Of a stretch of 64,000 nucleotides of DNA, positions 51,424 to 58,933 are shown in pieces. A program made the position numbers and the translations under genes. Numbering within the stretch: the stretch's first letter is position 1; each line of letters begins with the position of its first letter. A model generated the notes under the pieces. That model was not told the origin of the DNA. It made no database searches and saw only the letters and a program-made list of their open reading frames with translations. The DNA is from Lishizhenia tianjinensis. Lineage in GTDB: Bacteria; Bacteroidota; Bacteroidia; Flavobacteriales_D; Crocinitomicaceae. The stretch lies in the NCBI GenBank assembly GCA_945902115.1, contig CAMDLY010000002.1, forward strand, positions 1 to 64,000. Direction: 5' to 3'.

Positions 51424-53754
51424 TTATTGTTTAATAACTCTTCTCAGAAATGAATGGCCTTTAAAGTCAACAGTTACTAAATAAGTTCCTTTTGCTGACT
51501 TATCTAAATTCATTGTGACTTCATTTTTACCCATTGCAGAAGTTAAGTTTTTCTCAACTAGTACTTTACCTTGGAGATCTGTTAATTTAATACTGAAATC
51601 TATAATTTCAGCACCATCGAAACTCAAGGAGAAAATACCCGTTGTAGGATTCGGCGATACCACAAACGAGTTAATGAAAGAAACTAACTCAGGTACATTT
51701 ACACAACTTTCTACCAGAACCCCCACGCTTACAGCATTACTTTCACATCCATTTACGACGTTTACAACACTATAGTTAGCGCTGGAAGTAAGAATTGGCG
51801 TCGTGAATGAATTACCAGTTCCAACAAGTTGGTTGGATGCATCGTACCAGTTTAGTGTACCAGAACCAGTCGCACTCAACTGAGCTGACTCTCCCTCGCA
51901 AATAGTAACACCTGTACTAGTTGGATCAGTCGCTGAATTCACCGTAATTGTTACGGGAACTTGAGGACTCGAACACTGGCCATTTTGAGATAAAACTTCC
52001 CAATCATATAAATAATAATAGTAGGACGCACCAGCAGAGGCACCAATAATGGTTAGTTTTCCAGGCATGTCATAAGGAAAAGTAGCGGAATTGTTATTTC
52101 TGTATACGCCGGTTACAGTCATTGCGGTAATTCCTAATCTCAAATTAGAATCTGCTGCAACAGGAAAATTTAGGTTTACTCTGCTCATTCCGGCAGGAAC
52201 AGTAACTGTTGTAGCTTGTAAATCTTGTCCCTGATCATTTTGCAACTTAATTGTCAAGTTTCCGGCGGATTGAGCATAAACAAGGGCAGACTTTATTGTT
52301 AACGCTGCATGTGCATTAAATATATTATACTGTGCGGTCGCAGTATAACCACCACCACCTATACCGTTTGTATGTGGCTCGGAAAAAACTGTATCATTGT
52401 AAGAATCCGTATTTTCAATAAAATAGGTAGTGTTTTGATTTAAAATAGGGGTGGTAAATGTTAGACCAGTATTGACTAGAGTACCCTGCTCATCAAACCA
52501 TCTGACATCTCCAGTAGCCGATGCAGTTAAAGTAGCTAACTCACCTGAACAAATTGATTGATCAGTCACAACAGGCGTATTCGGAGTTACATTATTAACG
52601 ACATAGGGCTCTGTAGTACCAGTGCCACAATAGTTAGTTACAGAACATGAATATGATCCGGGTTGCGTAACTGTGATACTTTGAGTTGTTTCACCCGTAC
52701 TCCAAAGAAAACTAGTTCCTGCAGTTGCTGTTAATGTTATAGAATTTCCGGAGCATAGGTTATTAGATCCGTTGGCTGAAATAGTTGGTTGTGCTCCTGA
52801 GTTAGCAGGTTGTTGCATTGTTAAGGTAACTGGAACAGCAGTGTAATTATTATCTTCTCTTTCCTCTTGAAAATAATCATTGGCATCCACTTCCATCACT
52901 ATGTAATAGTTTCCATTACATGTATTTGGCGGGACATTTATCCACATGCCATCTAGGTGTTTACCGTAAACATCTGTCCAGCCAGATGAGATACCCTGCT
53001 CAACAACTGAACATCCGTAATTCCCTCCACCCAAATTCCAATTGGGGAAATTCGCATTCAACATAAGATTCCCTTGATTATATACCGTATTTTCATCTCG
53101 ACAATGACCATAATATGTACTGGTAGAAGACGTACCGCACTGACCATAATCCATCAAACAAAAGCCAATTTTAGCCCCGTCACCAATAATTGGCCAATTC
53201 AAAGGATTAGGATCACTTGTTTGAATTCTTAAGGTCATAACCGCCCAATCATCCACATGATTATGGCCATGCGCTGAGTGATATGTCATACTTCCTCTCC
53301 AAGTATCTACATATGACATGGTATTACCATTTTTATTATAGACCCTTTGAATGAGCATTTGTTTTGGATTTGGATTGCCATTCGGACAAGTAAAAGTTCC
53401 CGTGGTAGCTACATTGTAAATAGTGTCATTACCACAAATGAAAGCTCTTTTCCCAGTGGCGTCTTGCCCTCTAACTGTAAACGAACCATGACCAATATTA
53501 GGTGTAGATCCTGTAACTCGCAGTCGTCCGTTATCTGGTCCTTGACCGTTGTAATTTGTACCTGCCCCTGTTTGAGGATATTCCGTCCAACCGCCATTAG
53601 ATATTCCTTTCCACGAAGCGGTAATATCAGGTAGGAGTAAACAGTTTTGAGTTCCGTCCGCACAAACACAAGATGTTGCATTGGTTGTTGTGCATTGAGC
53701 AATGAACTGATTGTACATTGAACAAATCGAAAAAAGGAGTATTAATTTTTTCAT
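51424..53754 (-). CDS. T9SS-exported protein with lysyl-oxidase-like domain
   Basis: 776 residues. After the signal peptide (ending QFIAQ) residues about 90-300 match the lysyl oxidase fold: copper-type HSAHGHNHVDDW (His-x-His pattern), FCLMDYGQC, GISSGWTDVYGKHLDG and NGNYYIVMEVDAND...EERED-NN. Two or three Ig-like CHU-type domains follow (TLTATAGTSFLWSTGETTQS; then two VRWFD/LNWYD repeats), and a C-terminal type-A sorting domain (VSPNPTTGIFSLSF ... VIKQ). The oxidase domain may crosslink or modify extracellular amines. ATG 53754; an upstream TTG is not used. Followed directly by the propeller gene. Confidence 0.82.
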   Translation of the reverse strand: MKKLILLFSICSMYNQFIAQCTTTNATSCVCADGTQNCLLLPDITASWKGISNGGWTEYPQTGAGTNYNGQGPDNGRLRVTGSTPNIGHGSFTVRGQDATGKRAFICGNDTIYNVATTGTFTCPNGNPNPKQMLIQRVYNKNGNTMSYVDTWRGSMTYHSAHGHNHVDDWAVMTLRIQTSDPNPLNWPIIGDGAKIGFCLMDYGQCGTSSTSTYYGHCRDENTVYNQGNLMLNANFPNWNLGGGNYGCSVVEQGISSGWTDVYGKHLDGMWINVPPNTCNGNYYIVMEVDANDYFQEEREDNNYTAVPVTLTMQQPANSGAQPTISANGSNNLCSGNSITLTATAGTSFLWSTGETTQSITVTQPGSYSCSVTNYCGTGTTEPYVVNNVTPNTPVVTDQSICSGELATLTASATGDVRWFDEQGTLVNTGLTFTTPILNQNTTYFIENTDSYNDTVFSEPHTNGIGGGGYTATAQYNIFNAHAALTIKSALVYAQSAGNLTIKLQNDQGQDLQATTVTVPAGMSRVNLNFPVAADSNLRLGITAMTVTGVYRNNNSATFPYDMPGKLTIIGASAGASYYYYLYDWEVLSQNGQCSSPQVPVTITVNSATDPTSTGVTICEGESAQLSATGSGTLNWYDASNQLVGTGNSFTTPILTSSANYSVVNVVNGCESNAVSVGVLVESCVNVPELVSFINSFVVSPNPTTGIFSLSFDGAEIIDFSIKLTDLQGKVLVEKNLTSAMGKNEVTMNLDKSAKGTYLVTVDFKGHSFLRRVIKQ

Positions 53755-53855
53755 AATTCTATAGTTTAGTAACTGCAAGTTAATTATTTTTTTTTAATTG
53801 TGATCGAAAATAAATTAAGCATAACCTAAGTTGTTCGATGAAAATATTTAATTTG

Positions 53856-53863
53856 TAAATTTG
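53856..53863 (+). promoter_or_regulatory. -7 box TAAATTTG of the DUF983 gene
   Basis: Exact TAnnTTTG match, 13 nt before the TTG start codon at 53877. A short leader. Confidence 0.4.
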
Positions 53864-53876
53864 TAAAAAAATCAAT

Positions 53877-54275
53877 TTGACGAAAGGATCAAAATTGTAC
53901 AGTATAATTACGTTTAAATGTCCGCATTGCCATGAAGGTAAATTCTTTGTTGACCAACCATACAATTTATCTAGATCAGGAGAGACATTAGAAGAGTGTC
54001 CGTTATGCCGCCAAAACTATTCGCCAGAACCAGGATTTTATTTTGGTGCAATGTATGTATCTTATGCTCTTGGTGTGGCCTTATTCGTAAGCATATGGGC
54101 TTCATGTAATTGGTTTTTCGATGATGTCAGTGTCTGGTTGCAGATAGGATTGGTAGTTGGAGCAAGTATTTTCTTAGGCCCACTATTTAATGCTACGTCT
54201 AAAATAATTTGGGCTAATTTTTTTATCCATTTCGATAAAAATGCAAAAGACGGAGGAAAAGAAGTAACTCATTAG
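53877..54275 (+). CDS. DUF983 zinc-ribbon membrane protein
   Basis: 132 residues. CPHC and CPLC pairs (zinc ribbon) near the N-terminus, then two hydrophobic segments (about 60-82 and 88-110); this is the DUF983 family common in Bacteroidota and Alphaproteobacteria, unknown function. Start is TTG (MTKGSKLYSIITFKCPHC), consistent with the usual family start ~15 residues before the first Cys and with the -7 box upstream. Confidence 0.82.
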   Translation: MTKGSKLYSIITFKCPHCHEGKFFVDQPYNLSRSGETLEECPLCRQNYSPEPGFYFGAMYVSYALGVALFVSIWASCNWFFDDVSVWLQIGLVVGASIFLGPLFNATSKIIWANFFIHFDKNAKDGGKEVTH

Positions 54276-54517
54276 TGAGCATTTAGGGTATCTACGAAAA
54301 GAGAGATTGCCAAAAGAAATGAGCCATGCCTTGGCAGTGTTGTGTTCAAAAAAAGAGAATCAAATTAAAGCGACACCAATAAAACCTTCTGTGTTATGGA
54401 GGTTTCCGAGTAATAAATGAAAATATGGATGGACAAATACAAATGTTGTAGATAATACAATTTAGCCCGTTACCAAAATCGAAAGAAATCAAATTCAATT
54501 TAATATTCAGCTTTTGT

Positions 54518-54525
54518 TATTTTTG
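54518..54525 (+). promoter_or_regulatory. -7 box TATTTTTG, 4 nt before the sulfotransferase ATG
   Basis: TATTTTTG at 54518-54525, four bases (CCAA) before ATG 54530. Predicted leaderless transcript covering sulfotransferase, microprotein and phosphodiesterase genes. No clear TTG at the standard distance. Confidence 0.5.
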
Positions 54526-54529
54526 CCAA

Positions 54530-55093
54530 ATGAAAACCTCTGAAATCATAACGGTAGTTACAGGATTACCAAGGTCAGGCACTTCTTTAATGATGCAGAT
54601 TTTAAATAAATCCAACTTGGAAATATTATCTGACGGAGTGCGAGAGAGAGATATTAATAATCCAGAAGGATACTTCGAACTAGAGGCCGTTAAAGGAATA
54701 GTTAAGGACAATGCCTTTCTGAATATGGCAGTTGGAAAAGTGGTGAAAATTGTTGTTCCACTCCCCGTATTTTTAGATAAATCACATTCCTACAGAGTTG
54801 TTTTTTTGCGCCGGGATATTGAAGAAATACTTCGCTCTCAGGAGAAAATGCTAAATAAAGATCAAACCTCTGAGCGTGAAAAATTTAGAACCATTTATGA
54901 AATGCATTTAAAAAAAACATATTCCTTTTTTGACCTTCACAAGATTCCGTATATTAATATTAGTTACAAGGAGTTGATTTCAGATAGAGAAAATGAGTTA
55001 AAAAAAATTGTAGATTTCTTAACGATAAGTACCCCATTGGAAGAACTAATGACCGCTATAAATAGTGATTTATATAGAAATAAAGTTAATTAA
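54530..55093 (+). CDS. Small cytosolic sulfotransferase-family protein
   Basis: 187 residues. The PAPS-binding P-loop is seen as TGLPRSGTSLMMQIL (residues 11-25), the 3'-phosphate motif as VVFLRRDIEEILRSQ, and the C-terminus as ISYKELI. This is a compact member; most are 250-350. PAPS-dependent transfer of sulfate to an unknown acceptor is predicted. It is the first gene of the module with the microprotein and AP-TPR phosphodiesterase: the next start codon (55093) shares its A with the stop. The C-terminal domains of the two phosphodiesterases look like decayed copies of this protein. Confidence 0.82.
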   Translation: MKTSEIITVVTGLPRSGTSLMMQILNKSNLEILSDGVRERDINNPEGYFELEAVKGIVKDNAFLNMAVGKVVKIVVPLPVFLDKSHSYRVVFLRRDIEEILRSQEKMLNKDQTSEREKFRTIYEMHLKKTYSFFDLHKIPYINISYKELISDRENELKKIVDFLTISTPLEELMTAINSDLYRNKVN

Positions 55094-55263
55094 TGATGGC
55101 TGATCAAAAAATAACTTTTAGCAATCAAAAAGGTGAGGAATATAATGTTCCTCCAGGTGGTTCGCTAGGATTACTTGCTCTCGGTTCCGTGGGTGTTAGG
55201 GCTTGGAAGAAAGCAAAAAAAGAATGGGAAGACAATCAAAAAAGTGAAATCAAAAAAAAATAA
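55093..55263 (+). CDS. SLGLLALG-type microprotein, first copy
   Basis: 56 residues, too short to be found by usual annotation. The sequence has a central VPPGGSLGLLALGSVGVRAW segment followed by a Lys/Glu-rich tail. It shares GSLGLLALG-x2-G-x-R-x-W with the 47-residue ORF at 58790. A second ATG is 3 nt downstream. The gene is between the sulfotransferase (1-nt overlap) and the phosphodiesterase (20-nt overlap). The hydrophobic stretch is short (about 12 residues), so it may be a peripheral membrane or protein-binding helix. Conservation of sequence, position and overlap supports a real gene. Confidence 0.75.
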   Translation: MMADQKITFSNQKGEEYNVPPGGSLGLLALGSVGVRAWKKAKKEWEDNQKSEIKKK

Positions 55264-57631
55264 AGTTCTCTTAGTTGGTTGGGATTCTGCCGACTGGAAA
55301 ATAATCGATAAGTTGATGGCAAACGGACTTATGCCAGCAATTAAGAGCATCGTTGATAATGGTGTGAGAGGTAAGTTAGCAACAATAGACCCCCCTCTAT
55401 CACCAATGCTATGGACATCCATGGCAACAGGTGTTAGGCCATTTGATCACGGAATTTTGGGTTTCGTTGAACCTGACGGCAAAGGAGGGGTCCGGCCTGT
55501 TTCGTCATATTCTAGAAAAGTTAAAGCCATCTGGAATATGCTTTCTATCGAAGGATATAAATCTAATGTAGTTGGTTGGTGGCCAAGCAATCCTGTAGAA
55601 AGTATTAACGGATGCATGGTGTCTAACCTATTTCATCAAGAAAAGGTTGGTAAAGATATTGTTGAAATCGATAAATGGAAAGTTCCTGATGGATCTGTTT
55701 ATCCCGAAAGAATTATTGAAAAACTAAAAGATCTACGAGTGCATCCTCATGAGATTACAGGGAATTTAATAATGCCATTTGTTCCACAAGCAGTAGCTCT
55801 GGATAAAAAACAAGACAAGCGATTGAATGTCATCGCAAAGCTTCTTGCGCATGCCACAACCGTTCATGCCACAGCAACAGAATTGATGATTACAGAACCG
55901 TGGGATTTTACTGCCGTTTATCACGATGCCATGGATCATTTCAGTCACGCTTTCATGAAATACCACCCGCCACAAATGAAGGGTATGGCGGACGAAGCCT
56001 ATGAGTTATTCAAGGATGTAGTTATCGGTGCATATGTTTATCACGATATGATGTTGGAGAGGTTGTTGAAACTCGTAGATGATGACACCACAGTGATGGT
56101 GATTTCAGACCATGGATTCCATTCAGATCACCTTCGCCCAACCCACGTCCCACAAGTACCTTCAGGACCCGCAATTGAACACGCTCCATATGGTATAATT
56201 GCTATCAAGGGTCCGGGAATTAAAAAAGGTGAAAGTATATATGGATCGAGTATATTGGATATCACGCCAACACTACTCTCGCTATTCGATCTACCAATCG
56301 GAAGAGACATGGTGGGAAAACCATTGGTGGATATTTATGAAAAAGAAAAAGAAATTAAATATATTGACTCTTGGGAAAGTATCGAAGAATCGGGGGGTAA
56401 AATAGTTATTCCCAAAGAACACGATACTGATTTAAACGATACTGCTCTCCAACAATTAATTGATTTGGGATATATCGAAGATTTAAATTCGCCACATCAA
56501 GAGGCTGAGGATTATTTAAAAGGGATTATAAATGAAAATAATTTCTATCTCGCTAAATCATATGCAACAGCTGCAAAATATGAGGAGGCATTAGAGATTT
56601 TATTGGAAATTGAAAATAAAGCGAAACCAGATTTCAGAATTTTAATCGAAATAATAAATTGTGCTGTAAAGACGAAACGATTCAAACTGGCAGAAGAATA
56701 TTTAAATTTTGTTAGGAAGAATAAACTCATCAATAACGCCTACATTGATGTTCTTGAGTCTAAGGTTCAGTTAGGTTTAAATAATCCAAAAATAGCCCAT
56801 AAATTGTTAAAGAGTGCCTTAAATGAAAATCCAGATGCCCTAGAGATATTGCTTGATATGGGGAGACTTCTGAACACTATGATGGATAGTGAAGGCGCAA
56901 TTCAAAGTTTTGAGCTCATCATAAAAAAAGATCCCGATAATCCATATGCGTATCATGGAATAGGAATGGCCTGTCTTCAAAAAGGTCAATATGAAGATGC
57001 GATTTCTTATTTTTTGGATGCCATTGATCGCTTGTATCATTATCCTTTAGCTCACTTCCACTTGGGAGAGGCTTTCGCATTGATGAAAATGTACGAACCT
57101 GCAATTAAATCGTTTGAAGTAGTTGAGACAATGACTCAAAATATTCCAAAAGTTTATCGTTGGTTGTTCGACCTGTATGAAATTATTGAAAACCAAGAAA
57201 AAACAGATCGATATAGAAAATTGGTCAATTATATCAGTAGAGGACAGCGAAAAATTATTACCGGATTAGCAACTGAAAAGCTTGAATTTTATATTAAAAA
57301 CCTTCGAGAAAAAGCTATAACTGTTGTAGGTTTTGATAAGCACCTTTATGATTTTTCCATCGACTTATCTCGTGAAAATTGGCTAGATGAACTCGATGCT
57401 GAATATGCTTTTGTTCCGTTAAACTATTTACCAAGCCTTAATGGTTTCCATTCTTATCAAATTTACTTTGTAGAAAGTAAAAAAGAAGACGCCATGAAGT
57501 ATGTGCATAAAATCAATAGATTAAAAGACGCAACAATTGATTTAGGCCTCTTGAATGAGCTAGAAAATCAAGTCATTGTAGCAAATTCATGGATTAGTCA
57601 ACAACCCAATATTGATTTAATTCGATGTTAA
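55244..57631 (+). CDS. Alkaline-phosphatase-superfamily phosphodiesterase with TPRs and degenerate sulfotransferase-like tail, first copy
   Basis: 795 residues from a GTG start. Type I phosphodiesterase domain (about 7-400): Asp14 in VGWDSADW, nucleophile Thr58 in DPPLSPMLWTS, and metal motifs YHDAMDHFSH and ISDHGFHSDH. TPR-like helices occupy about 430-660, with motifs YAYHGIGMACLQKGQYEDAI and HFHLGEAFALMKMYEPA. The last ~125 residues match the end of the second copy and, weakly, the stand-alone sulfotransferase, but the P-loop is gone. No signal peptide: cytosolic. GTG 55244 is chosen since it gives the same Asp14/Thr58 numbering and 20-nt overlap as the paralogue. Confidence 0.82.
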   Translation: MKSKKNKVLLVGWDSADWKIIDKLMANGLMPAIKSIVDNGVRGKLATIDPPLSPMLWTSMATGVRPFDHGILGFVEPDGKGGVRPVSSYSRKVKAIWNMLSIEGYKSNVVGWWPSNPVESINGCMVSNLFHQEKVGKDIVEIDKWKVPDGSVYPERIIEKLKDLRVHPHEITGNLIMPFVPQAVALDKKQDKRLNVIAKLLAHATTVHATATELMITEPWDFTAVYHDAMDHFSHAFMKYHPPQMKGMADEAYELFKDVVIGAYVYHDMMLERLLKLVDDDTTVMVISDHGFHSDHLRPTHVPQVPSGPAIEHAPYGIIAIKGPGIKKGESIYGSSILDITPTLLSLFDLPIGRDMVGKPLVDIYEKEKEIKYIDSWESIEESGGKIVIPKEHDTDLNDTALQQLIDLGYIEDLNSPHQEAEDYLKGIINENNFYLAKSYATAAKYEEALEILLEIENKAKPDFRILIEIINCAVKTKRFKLAEEYLNFVRKNKLINNAYIDVLESKVQLGLNNPKIAHKLLKSALNENPDALEILLDMGRLLNTMMDSEGAIQSFELIIKKDPDNPYAYHGIGMACLQKGQYEDAISYFLDAIDRLYHYPLAHFHLGEAFALMKMYEPAIKSFEVVETMTQNIPKVYRWLFDLYEIIENQEKTDRYRKLVNYISRGQRKIITGLATEKLEFYIKNLREKAITVVGFDKHLYDFSIDLSRENWLDELDAEYAFVPLNYLPSLNGFHSYQIYFVESKKEDAMKYVHKINRLKDATIDLGLLNELENQVIVANSWISQQPNIDLIRC

Positions 57632-57664
57632 TTTTTTTTAATAGACTATTCACACAATATTTAT

Positions 57665-57672
57665 TAATTTTG
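57665..57672 (+). promoter_or_regulatory. -7 box TAATTTTG for the first HYGW-domain T9SS gene
   Basis: Exact TAnnTTTG match 23 nt before ATG 57696. The gene is therefore probably transcribed on its own, ending at the terminator at 58565-58590. Confidence 0.5.
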
Positions 57673-57695
57673 TCCTAAACATTAAATTTTTATAA

Positions 57696-58538
57696 ATGAA
57701 AAAAACTCTACACAATCGAATTTCTAAGTATACTGCTGTTGCGGGAGCTGTAGTAACAGCGGCTGGTGCTCAAGCGCAAGTTGTCTACACTGATGTTAAT
57801 CCTGATTATTCTCATGATGCAACTCAGAATAATGGTTTTTCTGTCTATCCATTGGATTTAAACAATGACCAAACAGTTGACTTTGTAATTGCTTCCAAAG
57901 ATTCGCTATATGCTGCTGGTAATAAGTTGAGATATACATTAGCTGCCCCATATGGTGCAGGTAACGCAGTTGCTGGAGAGAATCCAGGTGGATATGATTA
58001 TGCATTAGCATTAGATATCAACTCAATGGTTGATTCAACATTAAACTGGATTGAGGCAACAAACACTATGGCTTACAATGTTGATAGTGCCAATCCATAC
58101 AATGAAAATTGGAACGGTGTAACTGATAAGTATTTAGGGTTGAAATTTGTTGTCGGTGGAAATACACATTATGGTTGGGCTCGTTTGGACTCTTACGCTA
58201 TTGGAGATTCTATTGTTGTTAAAGATTATGCGTTTGATGCAACGCCTAATACAGGAATTATGACAGGAGATATGGGTTCAGTATCTTTAACTGAAACTCA
58301 AGTTGAAAACCTTGTTAAATTTATTAATCAATCAAATAATTCAGTACAAGTTGTATTAAACGGAAACCTAACAAATGGAGTTGTTTCTGTAGTTTCTTCA
58401 ACTGGTCAAGTAGTTTCAGCTGAAGACATCACTGATAAAACTTTTTCAGTAGACATGAATAACCTTTCATCAGGAGTTTATATGGTGAATGTTTCTTTCA
58501 GCGAAGGTTCTACAACTAAGAAAATCATCGTTCATTAA
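57696..58538 (+). CDS. T9SS-exported HYGW-domain protein 1
   Basis: 280 residues. Signal region with a longer Ala/Val stretch (KYTAVAGAVVTAAGAQAQ), then VVYTDVNPDY, an EF-hand-like DLNNDQTVDF (Ca2+ pattern), a conserved DKYLGLKF...GGNTHYGWARL stretch, KDYAFDATPN and a type-A C-terminal sorting domain (VYMVNVSF... KKIIVH). The THYGW(A/V)RL pattern recalls proteins with PEP-CTERM-type anchors, here joined to T9SS sorting. Surface or secreted. Two paralogues follow at 61511 and 62428. Confidence 0.82.
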   Translation: MKKTLHNRISKYTAVAGAVVTAAGAQAQVVYTDVNPDYSHDATQNNGFSVYPLDLNNDQTVDFVIASKDSLYAAGNKLRYTLAAPYGAGNAVAGENPGGYDYALALDINSMVDSTLNWIEATNTMAYNVDSANPYNENWNGVTDKYLGLKFVVGGNTHYGWARLDSYAIGDSIVVKDYAFDATPNTGIMTGDMGSVSLTETQVENLVKFINQSNNSVQVVLNGNLTNGVVSVVSSTGQVVSAEDITDKTFSVDMNNLSSGVYMVNVSFSEGSTTKKIIVH

Positions 58539-58564
58539 TAAAAACGAAATTTCTACTAAAAATT

Positions 58565-58590
58565 AAAGCCGGCTCAATGTCGGCTTTTTT
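58565..58590 (+). terminator. Terminator after the first HYGW-domain gene
   Basis: 7-bp stem AAAGCCG / CGGCTTT followed by a T tract to 58590. It separates the first HYGW gene from the second microprotein-phosphodiesterase module. The remaining ~200 bp to 58790 hold two -7-like boxes (TATTTTTG at 58607, TAGATTTG at 58726) and no gene. Confidence 0.8.
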
Positions 58591-58789
58591 ATTTTTAAGG
58601 TTTTATTATTTTTGCTTAAGGCTTGTTAATGAATAATTTCGGTTTTTATTGGTACAACTCACACCTTGTAATCATATATCTGACAATTAATTGTTCAAAC
58701 GGATTTAACATAACAATGTAGGGAATAGATTTGGCACACAAGGCATTAATTAAAAGAATAGAACTAGATAAATAAAAATACTTCTTATC

Positions 58790-58933
58790 ATGTCAAAAGA
58801 ATATAAAATAACGGAACAAGGATCACTTGGCCTTTTGGCTCTCGGGCATATTGGCCTGAGAAAATGGAGAGAAGTGGTAGCAGAAGAAAAGAAAAAGCGC
58901 CAAGAAAAGAAAAATGACAAAAAAGAAAAATAA
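58790..58933 (+). CDS. SLGLLALG-type microprotein, second copy
   Basis: 47 residues: MSKEYKITEQ, then GSLGLLALGHIGLRKWREVV and a Lys/Glu-rich tail. It keeps the same core as the first copy (GSLGLLALG, one Gly, Arg, Trp) although the flanks differ, as expected for a conserved short protein rather than chance. The stop is 20 nt inside the following phosphodiesterase gene, exactly as in the first copy, so the two are probably translationally coupled. Confidence 0.75.
   Translation: MSKEYKITEQGSLGLLALGHIGLRKWREVVAEEKKKRQEKKNDKKEK

Noticed and set aside
54276-54529. An open frame from about 54268 to 54421 reading ISEHLGYLRKERLPKEMSH..., reminiscent of an XRE helix-turn-helix start.
   Set aside because: No start codon upstream in frame, only ~51 codons, no promoter for it and no recognisable second helix. 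It is at most a relic; the 254-bp gap otherwise holds only the sulfotransferase promoter.
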